NCBI GenBank assembly: GCA_026724425.1
Contig: JAIUCV010000567.1
Location: 310,001-374,000, forward strand
Direction: 5' to 3'
Source: Erythrophleum ivorense
Lineage: Eukaryota; Streptophyta; Magnoliopsida; Fabales; Fabaceae
DNA length: 64,000 bases
Of the stretch, positions 51,981 to 63,176 are shown one piece after another (position 1 is the first letter of the stretch; each line of letters starts with the position of its first letter). Made by a program: the position numbers and the translations under genes. Below the pieces are notes generated by a model. The model did no database searches. It was not told where the DNA came from and saw only the letters and a list, made by a program, of their open reading frames with translations.

Positions 51981-52397
51981 ATGTACATTCGTGTTAAGCG
52001 TAGTAAGTCAACGTACTTTATCCGGTGCAAGCCATCTGATAAAGTAATTGACATAAAGCAGAAGTTGCAGGAACTCATTGATCAACCCGTCAATGATCAG
52101 CGGTTAGTTCTACCAGGTACTATGGAAATATTAGAGGACTCAAAGACACTGGCAGATCAAAAGGTACTCTTGCATAATTTATTTATGTGATTTTTAATTT
52201 TGTATATTTCTTGGAAATACCAGCATTTAGGATATATCTAACTCTCTCTGGTATTCTTTATTGATTTATCACTCAGAAAATTTAGCATGCTCATTACATC
52301 AATTACACCATTATGTCATACATGTTGACGATGTATATATATTTATTTATTATTCAGGTTGAAAATGATGCTATTGTGGCACTGACCCTGAGAAAAG
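51981..52397 (+). CDS. Elongin-B-like ubiquitin-fold protein, first two coding exons (C-terminal exon not found)
   Basis: Exon 51981-52163 encodes 61 residues beginning MYIRVKRSKSTYF and ending EDSKTLADQK. The donor is aag/gtactc; the next acceptor is ttattattcag. Exon 52358-52397 adds VENDAIVALTLRK and ends in phase 1 at a donor (aaaag/gtatgt). The fold is a ubiquitin-like beta-grasp with the elongin-B pattern (hydrophobic strand, IKQKLQELI helix, NDQRLVL strand, LEDSKTLADQ, then VALTLRK). Elongin B pairs with elongin C in transcription-elongation and cullin-ligase complexes. About 75 residues are present, against 100-120 in the family. The expected acidic C-terminal exon is absent from the 11.6 kb that follows. 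It may lie beyond the window behind the transposon cluster, or the gene may be truncated. Readthrough of the intron would add about 20 unrelated residues before a stop. Confidence 0.8.
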
Positions 52398-52398
52398 G

Positions 52399-53541
52399 TA
52401 TGTATTCTATCCTTTTTCTTCCTCTCATCCCCTGCCCAAAGAGAAGTTGTATGTATTTGGTTTAATATACCTGTTGTCAACTTTATTTTAAAGTATTCGG
52501 TTGAGAAACCTATTTGACTGATGTCAAAATTCTGGGTGTGTTTATTTCATTGGAGGAGTCTGTGGAAAAAAGGTGAAATACTCCTTTGCGGTTATGCTGC
52601 ATTGCTTGCCCCTACAGACAACATTAGATAAAAGTTTCAGTTAGGGGAAAATTTTTTAACAGTAGCCTATAGGAACTGAGTAGCAAATTGTGATCAATTG
52701 AAGCCAGCATGCCTGTTGTTTTGTTTTTTTCCGGTACTGACTGTGCATGGTGTCCTATTGAGCAAGTTATGCCTTAAAGCACTGGACGGTGTTGATGATG
52801 GACTAATCAGGTCATCCTCAGTTGTGTTTGATTTATTCTGGATAATCGTTCTGTTTGGGGAACTGCAATAAGTAGAAATTGTTTCAGAAAGCATTGACAG
52901 CTTGCTCAAGTTTTTGGCTAGACTTGGGTACTCGTTGGGTCCTTTAGGGAATTTTTTATTTATAGAATATGAGAGAAACACTATTTTGTGTCAAAAATGA
53001 ATAGGACTTATGTGCTTTTGGCATCTTTAATGACTTTACCATTTAGTTTTTATGTCCTGTCTTAAATGTTTATTGCTGCAGTCTATCATTTAATGTCATA
53101 CGCATTCTATCCCTTTTCTTCCTCCCATCCTTCCACACCCTCAAAAAAGTTGTGTTTGTCATTTTATGAATCTGTTAGCCTTTTTTTTTTCTTTTTTCTT
53201 TTTTCGGGTATATGAGCTATTTAATAGACTTCAAAATTTTGGGTATGTATATTTGATTGGAGAAGTCTATGGGAAAAAGGTGAAACATTCCTTTGTGGTT
53301 ATGCTGCATTGCTTACACCTGTGGATAACATTAGATAAAAGTTTCAGTTAGGGAAAATTTCTAAACAAGGTGTTGGATGGATTGAGTATCAACTTGTCCC
53401 TAGAAGCTAGCATGCTTGTTCTGTTGCAATTTTTCCTTCAGTTACTGTGCACAGAGTCCTATTGACCAACTTGTGCGTCAAAGCATGGGACAGTCTTGAT
53501 GGTGGACTAATCATGTTATCCTCAGTTTTATGTTTGATTGA
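52399..53541. repeat. Direct duplication in the elongin-B intron
   Basis: Copy A (about 52399-52833) starts exactly after the second exon. Copy B (about 53098-53541) repeats it in order: ATTCTATCC, TTCTTCCTC, TCAAAATTCTGGGTATGT-like, GGTTATGCTGCATTGCTT, TAGATAAAAGTTTCAGTTAG, GTCCTATTGA, GATGGTGGACTAATCA, ATCCTCAGTT. The offset is about 700 bases, divergence moderate. Copy B stops where a gypsy LTR begins (53542). Noncoding. Confidence 0.88.
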
Positions 53542-53897
53542 TGAAACTCTGGACTTTTATTGAATTTTCTATAAGGAAATCTTCCCAGAAAGTGTCTCTG
53601 GGATAGATTACAGCAAACAAACCATTAGTAGCCGTGAAACAAAACATAGAACAGCTAAAGAAAATAAAACCCTGCATTTGAGGGGCAAGACTTTCCCAAC
53701 TCCTTTGATGTTCTTCTCTACCCTCTCCCCTCTACAACGTAGCCTAAATCCTACTAGTGATCTTGCGTCCTTCTCATGCAAGCACACCCTCTCTCCCTCC
53801 AGCTCACCCCTCCTGCCCTTAATATCTCAGTTTCTTGGCTCCCATCTTGGACCACTCCAGTGTATTTTTCATTTGTTCTCTCTCTCTCTCTCTCTCA
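53542..53897 (-). repeat. 3' LTR of the minus-strand gypsy element
   Basis: On the minus strand it starts TGAGAGAGAG at 53897, right after a purine tract (CCAAAAAAAAAGAGAG, 53898-53913) that fits a polypurine tract. It ends CCAGAGTTTCA at 53542. TG...CA ends, 356 bases. The matching 5' LTR is not in place, so the limits rest on the tract and the break in the intron duplication. Confidence 0.6.
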
Positions 53898-56582
53898 CTC
53901 TCTTTTTTTTTGGCTATAGGTTCTCACAGGCTAGGGCCCACCAAGATTTGGCCCATCAATATCCTCTCCAACGATTTTCACCTTGCCCTCAAGGTGGAAA
54001 TCAGGGAATTGGTTGTGAATTACATCATAGGTTTCCCAAGTATTTTCCACCATTCCATTAGTTAGTTGTCCTGCATTGCAAACTGCTTTTGAACTAACCT
54101 GCAACTTTAACTCATCAGACAAAAAATGAGGGATTTCTTGAGTAGCTTCAACAGCGTGTAGGGACTTTTTGAGCTGTGCCTATGAAACACTGGATGGATT
54201 CTTGTGGTTAGGGGCAGCTCTATTCGATTAGCCACAGATCCTAGTTTTTCCAGGACCTTATAAGGCCCATAGAACATAGGACTTAACTTCTCATGGGCTC
54301 TTTTTGACAAAGCCTTCAGTTTATAAGGACTGATTCTTAAGTACACCATGTCTCCTACATCAAACATCACTTCCCTTCTACTTTATCAGCTTATAGTTTT
54401 ATGTACTCTTGGGCTTTCTCAAGGTTGTGCTTAAGCTGAGCCAAAATAAGATTTTGAGCCTTTATGGTTTCATTTACTTCTTCCATAGCAGAATGAATGT
54501 CTTCCATCTCAAAAAGTGTAGGGGGATCCTGACCATAGAGAGCCTTAAAAGGGGTTATCCCTGCTAATCTATTGTAAGAAGCATTGAACCAATATTCTGC
54601 CCATGATAACCACTTAGCCCATTACTTCGATTTGTCTCCCACAAAGCAACATAAATATGTTTCTAAGTGTCAATTCACCACCTCTCTTTGCTCATCTGTT
54701 TGTAGGTGGTAACCAGAACTGTATTTCGATGTTGTACCTGTCATTCTAAACAATTCTTGCCAAAATTAACTCATAAAGAGCCTATCTCAAGCAAACATGA
54801 TTGATTTTGGGAAGCCATGTAGCTTGACCACCTCCTTGACAAAAACTTCAAGTACTTCTTTAGCTGAACAGGGATGCAACAAACCAATGAAGTGCCCATG
54901 CTTACTAAGTTTGTCAACCACCACTAAGATGGTATCAAACTTTTTTAATTTGGGCAACCGGACTATAAAGTACATGCTAATGTCCTCCGAAACTGCTTGT
55001 GGTATTAGCAATGGTTGTAAAAGGCTAGCTGGGTGCATAGCTTGGTACTTGCACTTTTGGCACACCTCGCATTTAGTCACAAAGTCCTATACATCCTTCT
55101 TCATCCCCTCCCAGTGAAGTGTCTCAGACAGCCTCTTGTAAGTGCGTAAATACTTTGAATGCCCCCTTATTGGAGAGGCATGGAACTCCTTTATCAGTGT
55201 TGTAACCTAAGGGGATTTTCTTGGGATTACCAACCTGTCCTTGTAGAATAAACAACCTCTTTTTAAGCTGTACCCAGTAGGCACCTCCTTTCCAGCTATC
55301 AATTACTGTATTATGGGAGCTAGTTTTTCATCTCTTTTTACTTCCACATCCAATGCTTCCATTTCTTCACAATTCTACAAAAAAATAGGCCTTCAATTCT
55401 ATAGTTTCCATCTTATGTGACAGTGCATCAGCCATCATATTTTTAGATCTAGGTTTGTAGTTTATCTCAAACTTATACCTCATGAGTTAGGAAACCGACC
55501 TCTGCTAGTCCAAATCAACAATCCTTTGTTCTAACAGAAATTTGAGGGCCTTTAGATATGTCCTTATAGTGAAAGGATTGTCCATTAGGAAATGGTTCCA
55601 CCTCTTCACAGCATGAACAATTGCCATTAATTCCTATTCATATACAGAGGTTTGTTGAGCTCTTATGGATAGGACTTGGCTAAAATATGCTATGGGTTTT
55701 CCTCATTGCAGGAGGACAGCCCCTATGCCCCTTCCCAAAGCATTTGTTTCTACCTCAAACGGAAGAGAAAAATCTAGCATAGCTAACACGGGTGCAGTTG
55801 ACATTGCCTTCTTCAAGTCCTCAAAGGCTATTTGTGCTTCACCTCCCCACTTAAAAAGCATTTTTCTTGAGCAACTCTGTAAGAGGGGTAGCTATCTTGT
55901 TGTAATTTCTCACAAACTTCTGTTAATACTTGGTTAACCTAAAAACCTTCTCAATGTTTTTATATCTTTGGATACAGGACAAGAAAGCATTGTCTTGACC
56001 TTAGCAGGGTCTGTTTCCACCCCTTTGGCTGAGATAATGTGCCCTAAATATTCAAGTTTAGGCTGTCCAAGCACACACTTTGCTATATGAATCGTGAAAC
56101 TTTGATTTTGTAACATCTCCAAAGCAGCTTTCAAATGCTACATATGGGTCTCAAAATCAAAGTGTAAATCAATATATCATCAAAGAAAACTAATATGAAC
56201 TTCCTTAGATAAGGTTTGAAAATGTCTTTCACTAGGAGTTGAAAAGTAGATGGTGCATTTGTCAACTCAAAGGTTATCACTAAAAATTTATAGTGCCCCT
56301 TGTGTGTCCTAAAGGTTGTCTTTTCCTCATCTCCTAGCTTTATCTGAATATGATGATACTTGAACTTCAAGTCTAGCTTAGAAAATATAGTGGCTCCTCC
56401 CCAATCTATCCAATAGCTCATTAATGCAAGGAATTGAAAATTTATGCAGAATAGTTACCTTATTCAAGGCTTGTAATCAATGCAAAATCTCTAGCTTTTG
56501 TCTTTCTTTTTGACCAATAGCATTGAGCTAGAATAGGCGCTACAACTAGGGCGAATAATTCTAGCCATTATCATCTTGTTGA

Positions 56583-56989
56583 TGGAGACTAAGATAGTGT
56601 GGAATGTTGAAGTCCCACATCAAGTAGTTTATTCAATGGGGTATTTAAGTAATTGAATTTCCCACCTCAATAGATAACTTTTGGGGGAAGGTTTCCTACC
56701 TCATTTGGATGCTTATCAATTGGTATTAGAGTTGATGTTCAGCGGCTTTGAAAAAGGCTACATGTGGACGGTTTTGATTAACAAAAGGTTGAGTTTGCCA
56801 TGAAGTATAGCCACCAAGATGTTGGCTTTCCAAGGGTAGCTAATTGATGAAGATTAAGGTCATATGGGATACTAAAATCCCACATTGAGTTGTATGGGTT
56901 GTTCAATGAGGTACTTAAGAAGGGTTGTTCTCTCATCTCAATAGTTAGCTTTTGGGGAAGGATTCCTCACCTCATTTGAGTGCCTATCA
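56583..56989 (+). mobile_element. TRIM (miniature LTR retrotransposon) nested in gypsy reverse transcriptase
   Basis: Two direct LTRs of about 140 bases, 56583-56718 and 56848-56989, start TGGAGACTAAG and TGAAGATTAAGG, share CCCACAT, CTCAATAG, TAGCTTTTGGGG and CCTCATTTG, and end TATCA. Between them are 129 noncoding bases with a primer-binding site right after the first LTR. This is the layout of a TRIM. It splits the reverse-transcriptase N-terminus from its core. I could not find a clean target-site duplication. Confidence 0.82.
56721..56733 (+). promoter_or_regulatory. Primer-binding site of the TRIM
   Basis: TGGTATTAGAGTT, two bases after the left LTR. It is near the tRNA-iMet complement TGGTATCAGAGC. 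Confidence 0.7.
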
Positions 56990-58192
56990 CTCAACCAACT
57001 TTTCTATTTTTGTTTCTATGAATGTGCATAACAATAGGGTCGTATGTTAGGTATGGTAGCTCCCTCCATAATCAAGATGGCATGATCTTTAAAGCGATGA
57101 TGAGGAAGGCCTTTGGGTTGTTCACAAATAGCAGAAAACTCTTGTAGCAATTTCTGAATTTTAAGGACTTCTTCTTGCTATTCTTCTTGTACAGCTAGCT
57201 CACAAAACTCTACCAACTATCCTTGTCCCACCCCTTTAAGGTTTTTGAATGAAGAATCTAGAGACACCATAGTCTTTATTAATGATGGATCTCTCTTCAA
57301 ACAAACCCATTGCCCATCCACCTTATACTTCATGGTGAGATGTTTCCAATTCACCCTTGTTTCCCCAAGAGATTCTAGCCATTCCACATCCAACACTATT
57401 TTTGCCCCACTCAACTCAAAAGGATAAAAATCATGTTGAAATTTCAACTCAGAAGGATAAAAATCTTGTTGAATTTTCACTCCTTGAAATTCCCACTCCA
57501 ATTTCTTACACACTCCTTGGTCAAATATTTTGTACCCATTGCCTACAATAATGGCATATTTTTTGTCCCTTGTAGAGGTAATCTCAAACACTCCACCAGC
57601 CCTAAAGAAATGAAACTATGTGTGGCCTTGCTGTCAATTAGGATCAAAACAGGTTCATCCTTCACTGTGCCTAGCAACTTCATTGATTTAGGTCCATCAA
57701 TTCCTACTATTGCGTTCATGGACAGCTCTATCACGTTACTTTTATCTTTTTCCATTCCCTCTTTTGGCTCCATTATCTCCTTAGTTTACCCTTCTTCTTT
57801 AGATGAAAGAATCAACAATTGCAGTGACTTGTTCTTGCACTTGTGGTTTGGGCTGTAGTTTTCTTCACACTTGAAACAAAGCCTCTTTTCTCTTCTCCTT
57901 GTGATCTTAGCTTCAGAGAGCCTCTTTGAAGAGGTACTCCTTCCCTTAATTCTTTAGTGTTTGTAAATAATGATGTCATAGTTCATTGGGTTGGACTATA
58001 GATTTTTTAGCTCTAGTGGGGTTTATTATTAGCATTGATTTCTTCTATCTACTCTTTTAATTCTAGTTCTGAAGTATGATGTATTTTGCTTATTCTTATT
58101 TGATTCTAGTTAGTGGTGGGTTTCTGTTTTATTGCACCATCCTTGTCCAATATCACATTAGTTGTCATACTTGAATGGTTCTTGATATTTTA

Positions 58193-58331
58193 GGGAATGC
58201 TTGGATTGAAGAGAATGGAGGAGAAAGAAAGGGAAGGGGAGGTTTGATTTAAATCTAAATCAAAGAAAGTGTTTAAATTAAAACTTCCTTTTCCTTCCCT
58301 TCTCTTCCATTCTCCTTAATCCAACAAACCC
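58193..58331. mobile_element. Tourist-like MITE (139 bases, TTA duplication)
   Basis: Long inverted arms: GGGAATGCTTGGATTGAAG at the left, and at the right, on the other strand, GGGTTTGTTGGATTAAGG, both running into AGAATGGA and GAGAAGGGAAGG-like sequence. TTA lies directly on both sides (58190-58192 and 58332-58334). Almost the whole element can fold as a hairpin. Confidence 0.8.
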
Positions 58332-58892
58332 TTAGAGTTCACTTGCCTTGACCACTCATGTTTCTAAAAATGGACATGGCAATCTATTATTGTCAATTTT
58401 AGCTTGGAATTGATGGGCGTGTTGGCTCAAGTGCTAGTACAACCTAGAAGACTTATCTCATAAAAAGGAAGGCGAGGGCAAAAAAGGGATTGAACAAAGG
58501 AGTTACAACCTCTAACACCCATGGAGATCATGGGAGAGTAGTCGATGAGAGAGAAAATGATGGCTTGGGGTTTATGAAGGGCTTAGGCAGGGAGGGAGGG
58601 GTGTGAAGAATCATTTTGGACAATGGTTTTTGGGAGAAACTCTGGCCTTTCGAAAGCTAGAGAATTATCACTCTTTATCATTTTTTGCACTTTTGCTTAT
58701 GGTTCTATAGTTGCTCTTTTCATTCAATAAGTAGTAGAGAGAGTTGGCAGTCTTGTGAGTGCTATACGTTGGTATCAATTCTTGTGTATGTTATGGTATT
58801 TCTATAATTATATAACAATTGAGTCAGTGAGTTTCTATCTCATGTGTTTGGTGTTGATTTTTGCTATTTTGTTATCTAAAGTTCCATCAAAT

Positions 58893-58904
58893 TGGTATCA
58901 GAGC
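58893..58904 (+). promoter_or_regulatory. Primer-binding site of the plus-strand gypsy element
   Basis: TGGTATCAGAGC, an exact tRNA-iMet complement, three bases after a CA that ends the probable 5' LTR (58889). Confidence 0.85.
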
Positions 58905-59379
58905 AATGAGATTCTTGGGGCATGGTTAATACTAGAGTGGATGGCAAGGTGGACAGTTTGGAATAGGAAATGACAAGTATCAAGTAGTGGATGGCTGGGA
59001 TGAAGGGATCAGTAGACGAACTTGAAGCATTTTGGAAAATAATGACTATGAAATTTCTTATTTTAATCATGGGATGAGGAAAAAAAAATATATAGAGAAG
59101 CAAATGGCAACAAGCCTACCATTCAATTCCTAAAATCAGCTACACCAGATAAATCCCAAGTTCTAAAGAAGTTGACAATCCACAATAAATTACATGATCA
59201 GATACAATAAAATAGAGAAATGAAAGCCTAATTACAATCACATATAATAAGGAAACATAATAGGAAATAAATCATTGACTTCAGGGGCAAAAGACCATGT
59301 GATAAACATGAATTTTGAGAGAGAACAATATGCTAAGATTAAGGGATTCCAACACTTTTTCTCAAATTGAGAATAGCTT

Positions 59380-60450
59380 GGAACTTAACATTGCTAATTA
59401 TCTTCACAAATCTCAAATTTAGCTTGAGCAAAAGAAGTGGAACCAATAACTTTGAATTATTGTGGTCGTTTTAATCCTTATTACTGAGCAATTTTTTCAA
59501 CAATTCCTATTGCTTTTTGGAAAATGGATTATTTTCAAGTTGAGGTATTTTCTCAGTGGTCATTATTGACTCACTAGTTTCATCTTTTTATTTTGACTTC
59601 CAATTTGTTGCTTTGCCATGGATTTTCAAGCACTTCTCTTTAGTGTGACCTGATTTGTTATAATGACCACACTAGGTATAGATATGTCTTTTTATGTTGT
59701 TGTTGGCTCCAGAAAAATTGAGTCCTTGGGCAGCAAGTGCTGATGAATTAGAAGTGGTAAATTTACTATGTTGTCCACTAGTTAACTTTTTTTAGCTTTC
59801 TTCTCTTTAAACTCTTGAAAAAACCTTTGAGTGAGGGTAGAGGATGAATGCTCATTATTCGGCCTCGTATGTCTTTAAAAGTGGTGTTCAAACCAAGAAG
59901 GAATTTTAAGACTCTTTCTCCTTCAATAATTTTTCTAAACAATAGGGCATGACCATGTATACGTCTCATACATGTCAAGTTGCTACTAGTGGCATTGCAA
60001 CACATTATAGTATTGGGTAATTGTGAGATTCTCTTGTTTGAAATCATGGAGGGGTGATTTTATTTCAAACAAGGCAGCCATATTTTCAAGAGATGAGTAG
60101 GTGTTCTAAGCAGTCTCTCATATTTCAACAGCGGTTTTACAAAGCAAAAAATTCTTACCTATGTCAAGTGTCATGGAATTGACAATCGTGACATAATCAT
60201 ATTGCTTTCTTCATCCTAGGTTAGGTATTTCAGGTCATTTATACTTGGTGGAGCTGTGTCACCCATGAGATAGCCTACCTTGGCTTTCCATTTCACAAAT
60301 ATAAAGCACATTGGACGACCATTAGACGTAATTGATCCCATTGAGCCTATGCCTAGTGATAAAAATAGGTTTAAGCTTGGCAGTATCAGTGATGACAAGG
60401 GTTCCATTAACGGAGGAAGCCCTATAAATGAGTGGGGCTATAGTAGTTGA
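59380..60450 (-). pseudogene. Copia gag remnant
   Basis: The N-terminal part (near 60390-60220) has text like HRLNGINYV and GDTAPPSINDL. The middle part, 60047-59778, shows RVLKFLLGLNTTFKDIRGRI and HPLPSLKGFF, a copia gag signature. A knuckle CGHYNKSGHTKEKC lies near 59670-59620. Stops and shifts interrupt it. Confidence 0.75.
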
Positions 60451-60532
60451 CCCTATTGAAGGGCTTTGCCAATGTTGTGTTAAAGGTCGGAACTTGGCTG
60501 AAAATGAGAGATGGGTGATCAGGCATCTTTAA

Positions 60533-60544
60533 GATCTAATACCA
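60533..60544 (-). promoter_or_regulatory. Primer-binding site of the gag-only copia element
   Basis: The minus strand reads TGGTATTAGATC next to the LTR at 60554. It has two changes from the tRNA-iMet complement TGGTATCAGAGC. Confidence 0.75.
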
Positions 60545-61544
60545 TAAAGATTTTCAAAAAATAATGACTCTGAAATTTCTTATTTCATTCATGGTAGGAG
60601 GAGAAAATATATAGAAAAGTAGATAGCGACAATCCTACCATTCAACTCCTGAAAATCAATTGCAACAAAACCACCATAAAGGTAGTAAACTCCTAGAGTC
60701 TAAAGAAGTTGACAATCCATAAGAATTGACATGATCAAACACAATAAAATAGAGAAATAGAAGCCTAATTACAATTGCATAAAATAAGGGAACAAAGTAT
60801 GGAATAAATCATTGACTTTAAAGACAAAACACCATGTGATAAACATGGATTTTTAGAGAGAACAATATGCTAAGATTAAAGGATTCCAACAAAGCTTACT
60901 AGTCATATGTTGACTGCTGAAAGAGAGAAAGCTGTGTCGCAAGCCCAACCTTCAATTTCAAGCAGTGACTAATGGTGGAACTAATGGGTCTAATAGCATA
61001 GGAGTCATGGTGGAGAAGGAACCCACCAAATTCAAGAAGCTTGAGCTGCCATTTTTTCTCAGGTGAGGATCCTAATGGTTGGATATTTTGGGTGGAGCAT
61101 TATGTTTTAGTAAATGAGGTGACTGAAGAGGAAAAGTTGGAGGCAATGGCGTTAAAGCACTCAATTGGTTTCAATGGTTAGACACTCTAGCTTTGGTAAA
61201 GTCATGGATTGAGTTCAAGAAGGAGGTCTTGGGGCAATTTCATCCATCACAGAGAGGGAGTTGCTATGAGATGATTAGGGAGTTGCTATGAGATGATTAT
61301 GGCATTTAGACATAAGAGGAGCTACAGAGTATAGAAAACCATTTTGAGTTGTTGTCAGCGTGTTGAAAGAGGAAACAAATGAGGTTCTGATGGGGCATAT
61401 CTCAATGGGCTAAAGGAGGAGATTAATGCAAGTTAAGGATGCCAAGAGCCCAATCACTTAAAGAAGTCATGGACCTAGCCCACAAAATAGAAGAAAGAAA
61501 TGAAGCACTGGGGAGGGCTTGTGTAGCTGCAAACAATGATAAAA

Positions 61545-63176
61545 AAACTAGATTGGACTGGTTGGTCTGACCATAAAATTGGTGAACTAGCCATTGGTCC
61601 AATTTGGTTGACTTTTAAAACTGTTCAGCTGAAAAATTGGTCGGTTCAACAAGTTGAGCAGTTCTGAATTTTTTTAAATGGATTTTTGTAAGTGTAAACA
61701 ATTTGAATCTTGTCACTTATTTTTCTCAATTCTGAGACTTCATTCTTACCTTTAAATGGTGAAAAGATGATAAGAAATGGAAATGAATGAAATAGAAGAG
61801 GTTAAAGAGAGTTTTGAGTTATTGTCTCTAATAAAATATTACTTTAGATCTTTCAATCTAATTGGTTGAGAGGTTGAAGAAGCATGAAAGAAGATGAAGA
61901 TATTTTCCATTATTGCCTACGTGGTACTGCTTCAATGGACCTTGACTGGAGGGTAGAGAGAGAATGAGAAATATTGGAAAAGTGTTGGAGTGAAGAAGAC
62001 AAAGAGAGACTTTGGTAAACAAAAGAAAAAGATAAAAAAATAGCTTAGTGATGTAGTTGGTAGGTGGAAGAAATAATGACACAAGAATGTGAAAAGTTAT
62101 TTATTGATTTGGTTTTTGAATTGATTTGACTATTGGGTGAAGAAGTTCTATATAGACTTGATCACAGGCCGAACTCAAAAAAAATTTTGCTAAAAAAATT
62201 TGAGCTCAAGCCTAGCCTAGTACTGTTCACGCATAACTAGAATTGGTTAGAAACGGGTTGAGCCTAGCCTAGCTCTTTTTTTTTTTTAAATATTTTTTAT
62301 TTTGTTTTATCTTTTTTTTTTGGTTTTAAATACTAGATATTTGTACTATGTTGCTTGCTAGGCTCTTTTTTTTTGGGTTTTAAATATCAAATAACTCAAA
62401 AGAGATATTGCAAGAAATTTAAATCACTTGAAACACACAAGACAATAAAACCTTTTAAGATGCTAGTTTTTCTAGTAGTATTATTGATTAATAATTTATT
62501 TGTTTGAATTATAATTTATTCCTAATAATATATTATGTAACAAGTAAGAGTTAAAAAAAATAACAATCATATGTTATATAATTCTTTTTGACTTATGTAT
62601 GTAGCTATAAATAGTTTTTCTAAAAATATTATTTATTAATAATATATAAAAAATAATTATAATGTAGGCCAAGCCCGAAGCCGAGCTTTGAAAGAAAAAA
62701 AAAAGCCTAAGCTTGGCCTATTTTATATTTCAATTTTTTTAAAACGAGCTTGCCTTTTATTAGGCCTTTTTTTCGGTTCATATCCTTTTTTTTTGGGTTG
62801 GGCCAATCAGACTGGGTAGGTTTTTTAGCCCATGATTAAGTCTAGTTATATGAAAGTATTGGGTATAGTCATTAAATTTTTTTTATTGTATTTTTATTTT
62901 TTATAGAAATAATATTCATTGGTTTATTTTATTTTGCAATTATGGATGTTGTAATAAATATTTACTTGTTTGGATTTAAATATTATGTCATATTTGATCA
63001 TATTTTTATGTGTAATTAGTAATAAAGAGTTTAAAATTTATTATTGTCTACTTGTTATTATATACATTTAACATATAAAATTAATATATATATATATATA
63101 TATATCATCAGTTCGATTATGGTTGAATCAATGAACTGTGAACCAATACTCTTACTAGTTCAGTGATCAATCTAGT
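61545..63176. mobile_element. TIR element splitting the gypsy gag, itself carrying a hAT-like MITE
   Basis: Gypsy gag stops near 61540 and resumes near 63190. The ends of the insert are inverted: AAACTAGATTG at the left (61545) and CAATCTAGTTT at the right (to 63178). Both flanks are A-rich, so the duplication cannot be fixed; TAAAA on each side is possible. The interior is noncoding apart from the nested element. An AT microsatellite lies near 63083-63106. Confidence 0.6.
62153..62844. mobile_element. hAT-like MITE (692 bases, 8-base duplication)
   Basis: The terminal inverted repeats are TAGACTTGATCACAGGC and, at the right on the other strand, TAGACTTAATCATGGGC (14 of 17 match). The flanks are GTTCTATA (62145-62152) and GTTATATG (62845-62852), six of eight alike, fitting the 8-base duplication of hAT elements. 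The subterminal region has many AGCCTAGCCTAG and AAGCCGAGC motifs, also typical. No transposase. Confidence 0.72.

Larger units (their letters stand above)
53542..57955 (-). mobile_element. Ty3/gypsy retrotransposon, 5'-truncated, with 3' LTR
   Basis: The minus-strand order is gag zinc knuckle, protease, reverse transcriptase, RNase H, integrase, then a C-terminal chromodomain-like end, LTR. Integrase after RNase H marks Ty3/gypsy, and the C-terminal module suggests a chromovirus. The 5' side stops near 57955, before the rest of gag, where sequence of the plus-strand element begins. A 407-base TRIM interrupts reverse transcriptase. Stops and shifts throughout. Confidence 0.82.
53931..57955 (-). 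pseudogene. Gypsy gag-pol remnant
   Basis: The gag end has the knuckle CFKCEENYSPNHKCKN (about 57870-57820). Protease shows VLILIDSKATHSFIS near 57640; the active-site Gly of Asp-Ser-Gly is Lys. Reverse transcriptase shows RIIRPS and RFCIDYK (56570-56470), GGATIFSKLDLK, and the catalytic block FFDDILIY near 56180, still intact. RNase H near 55790-55620 shows GRGIGAVLLQ and PIAYFSQVLS, with ETNA where the catalytic Asp should be. Integrase has CEVCQKCK, and EDISMYF where a catalytic Asp is expected (55080-54950). The C-terminus has FDVGDMVYLRI, YGPYKVLEKLG, IHPVFH and a final ENTWETYDVIHNQFPDFHL block ending at TAG 53931. Confidence 0.82.
59033..60891 (-). mobile_element. Gag-only Ty1/copia element nested in the gypsy gag
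   Basis: Two direct LTRs, 59033-59354 and 60554-60891, each start TGTTGGAATCC on the minus strand and share most of their length. A minus-strand primer site lies just inside the right LTR. The interior, only 1.2 kb, holds gag and no protease, integrase or polymerase, so it is a deletion derivative that would need enzymes from elsewhere. A possible imperfect duplication AAGCA/AAGCT flanks it. Confidence 0.85.

Noticed and set aside
52694..52981. 95-codon minus-strand open frame
   Set aside because: It lies within the duplicated elongin-B intron, and the second copy does not preserve the frame.
53051..53220. Final exon of the elongin-B-like gene after a TGCTGCAG acceptor-like site near 53082
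   Set aside because: The reading frame is open for a while but does not encode the family's C-terminus, and the segment is mostly duplicated intron sequence.
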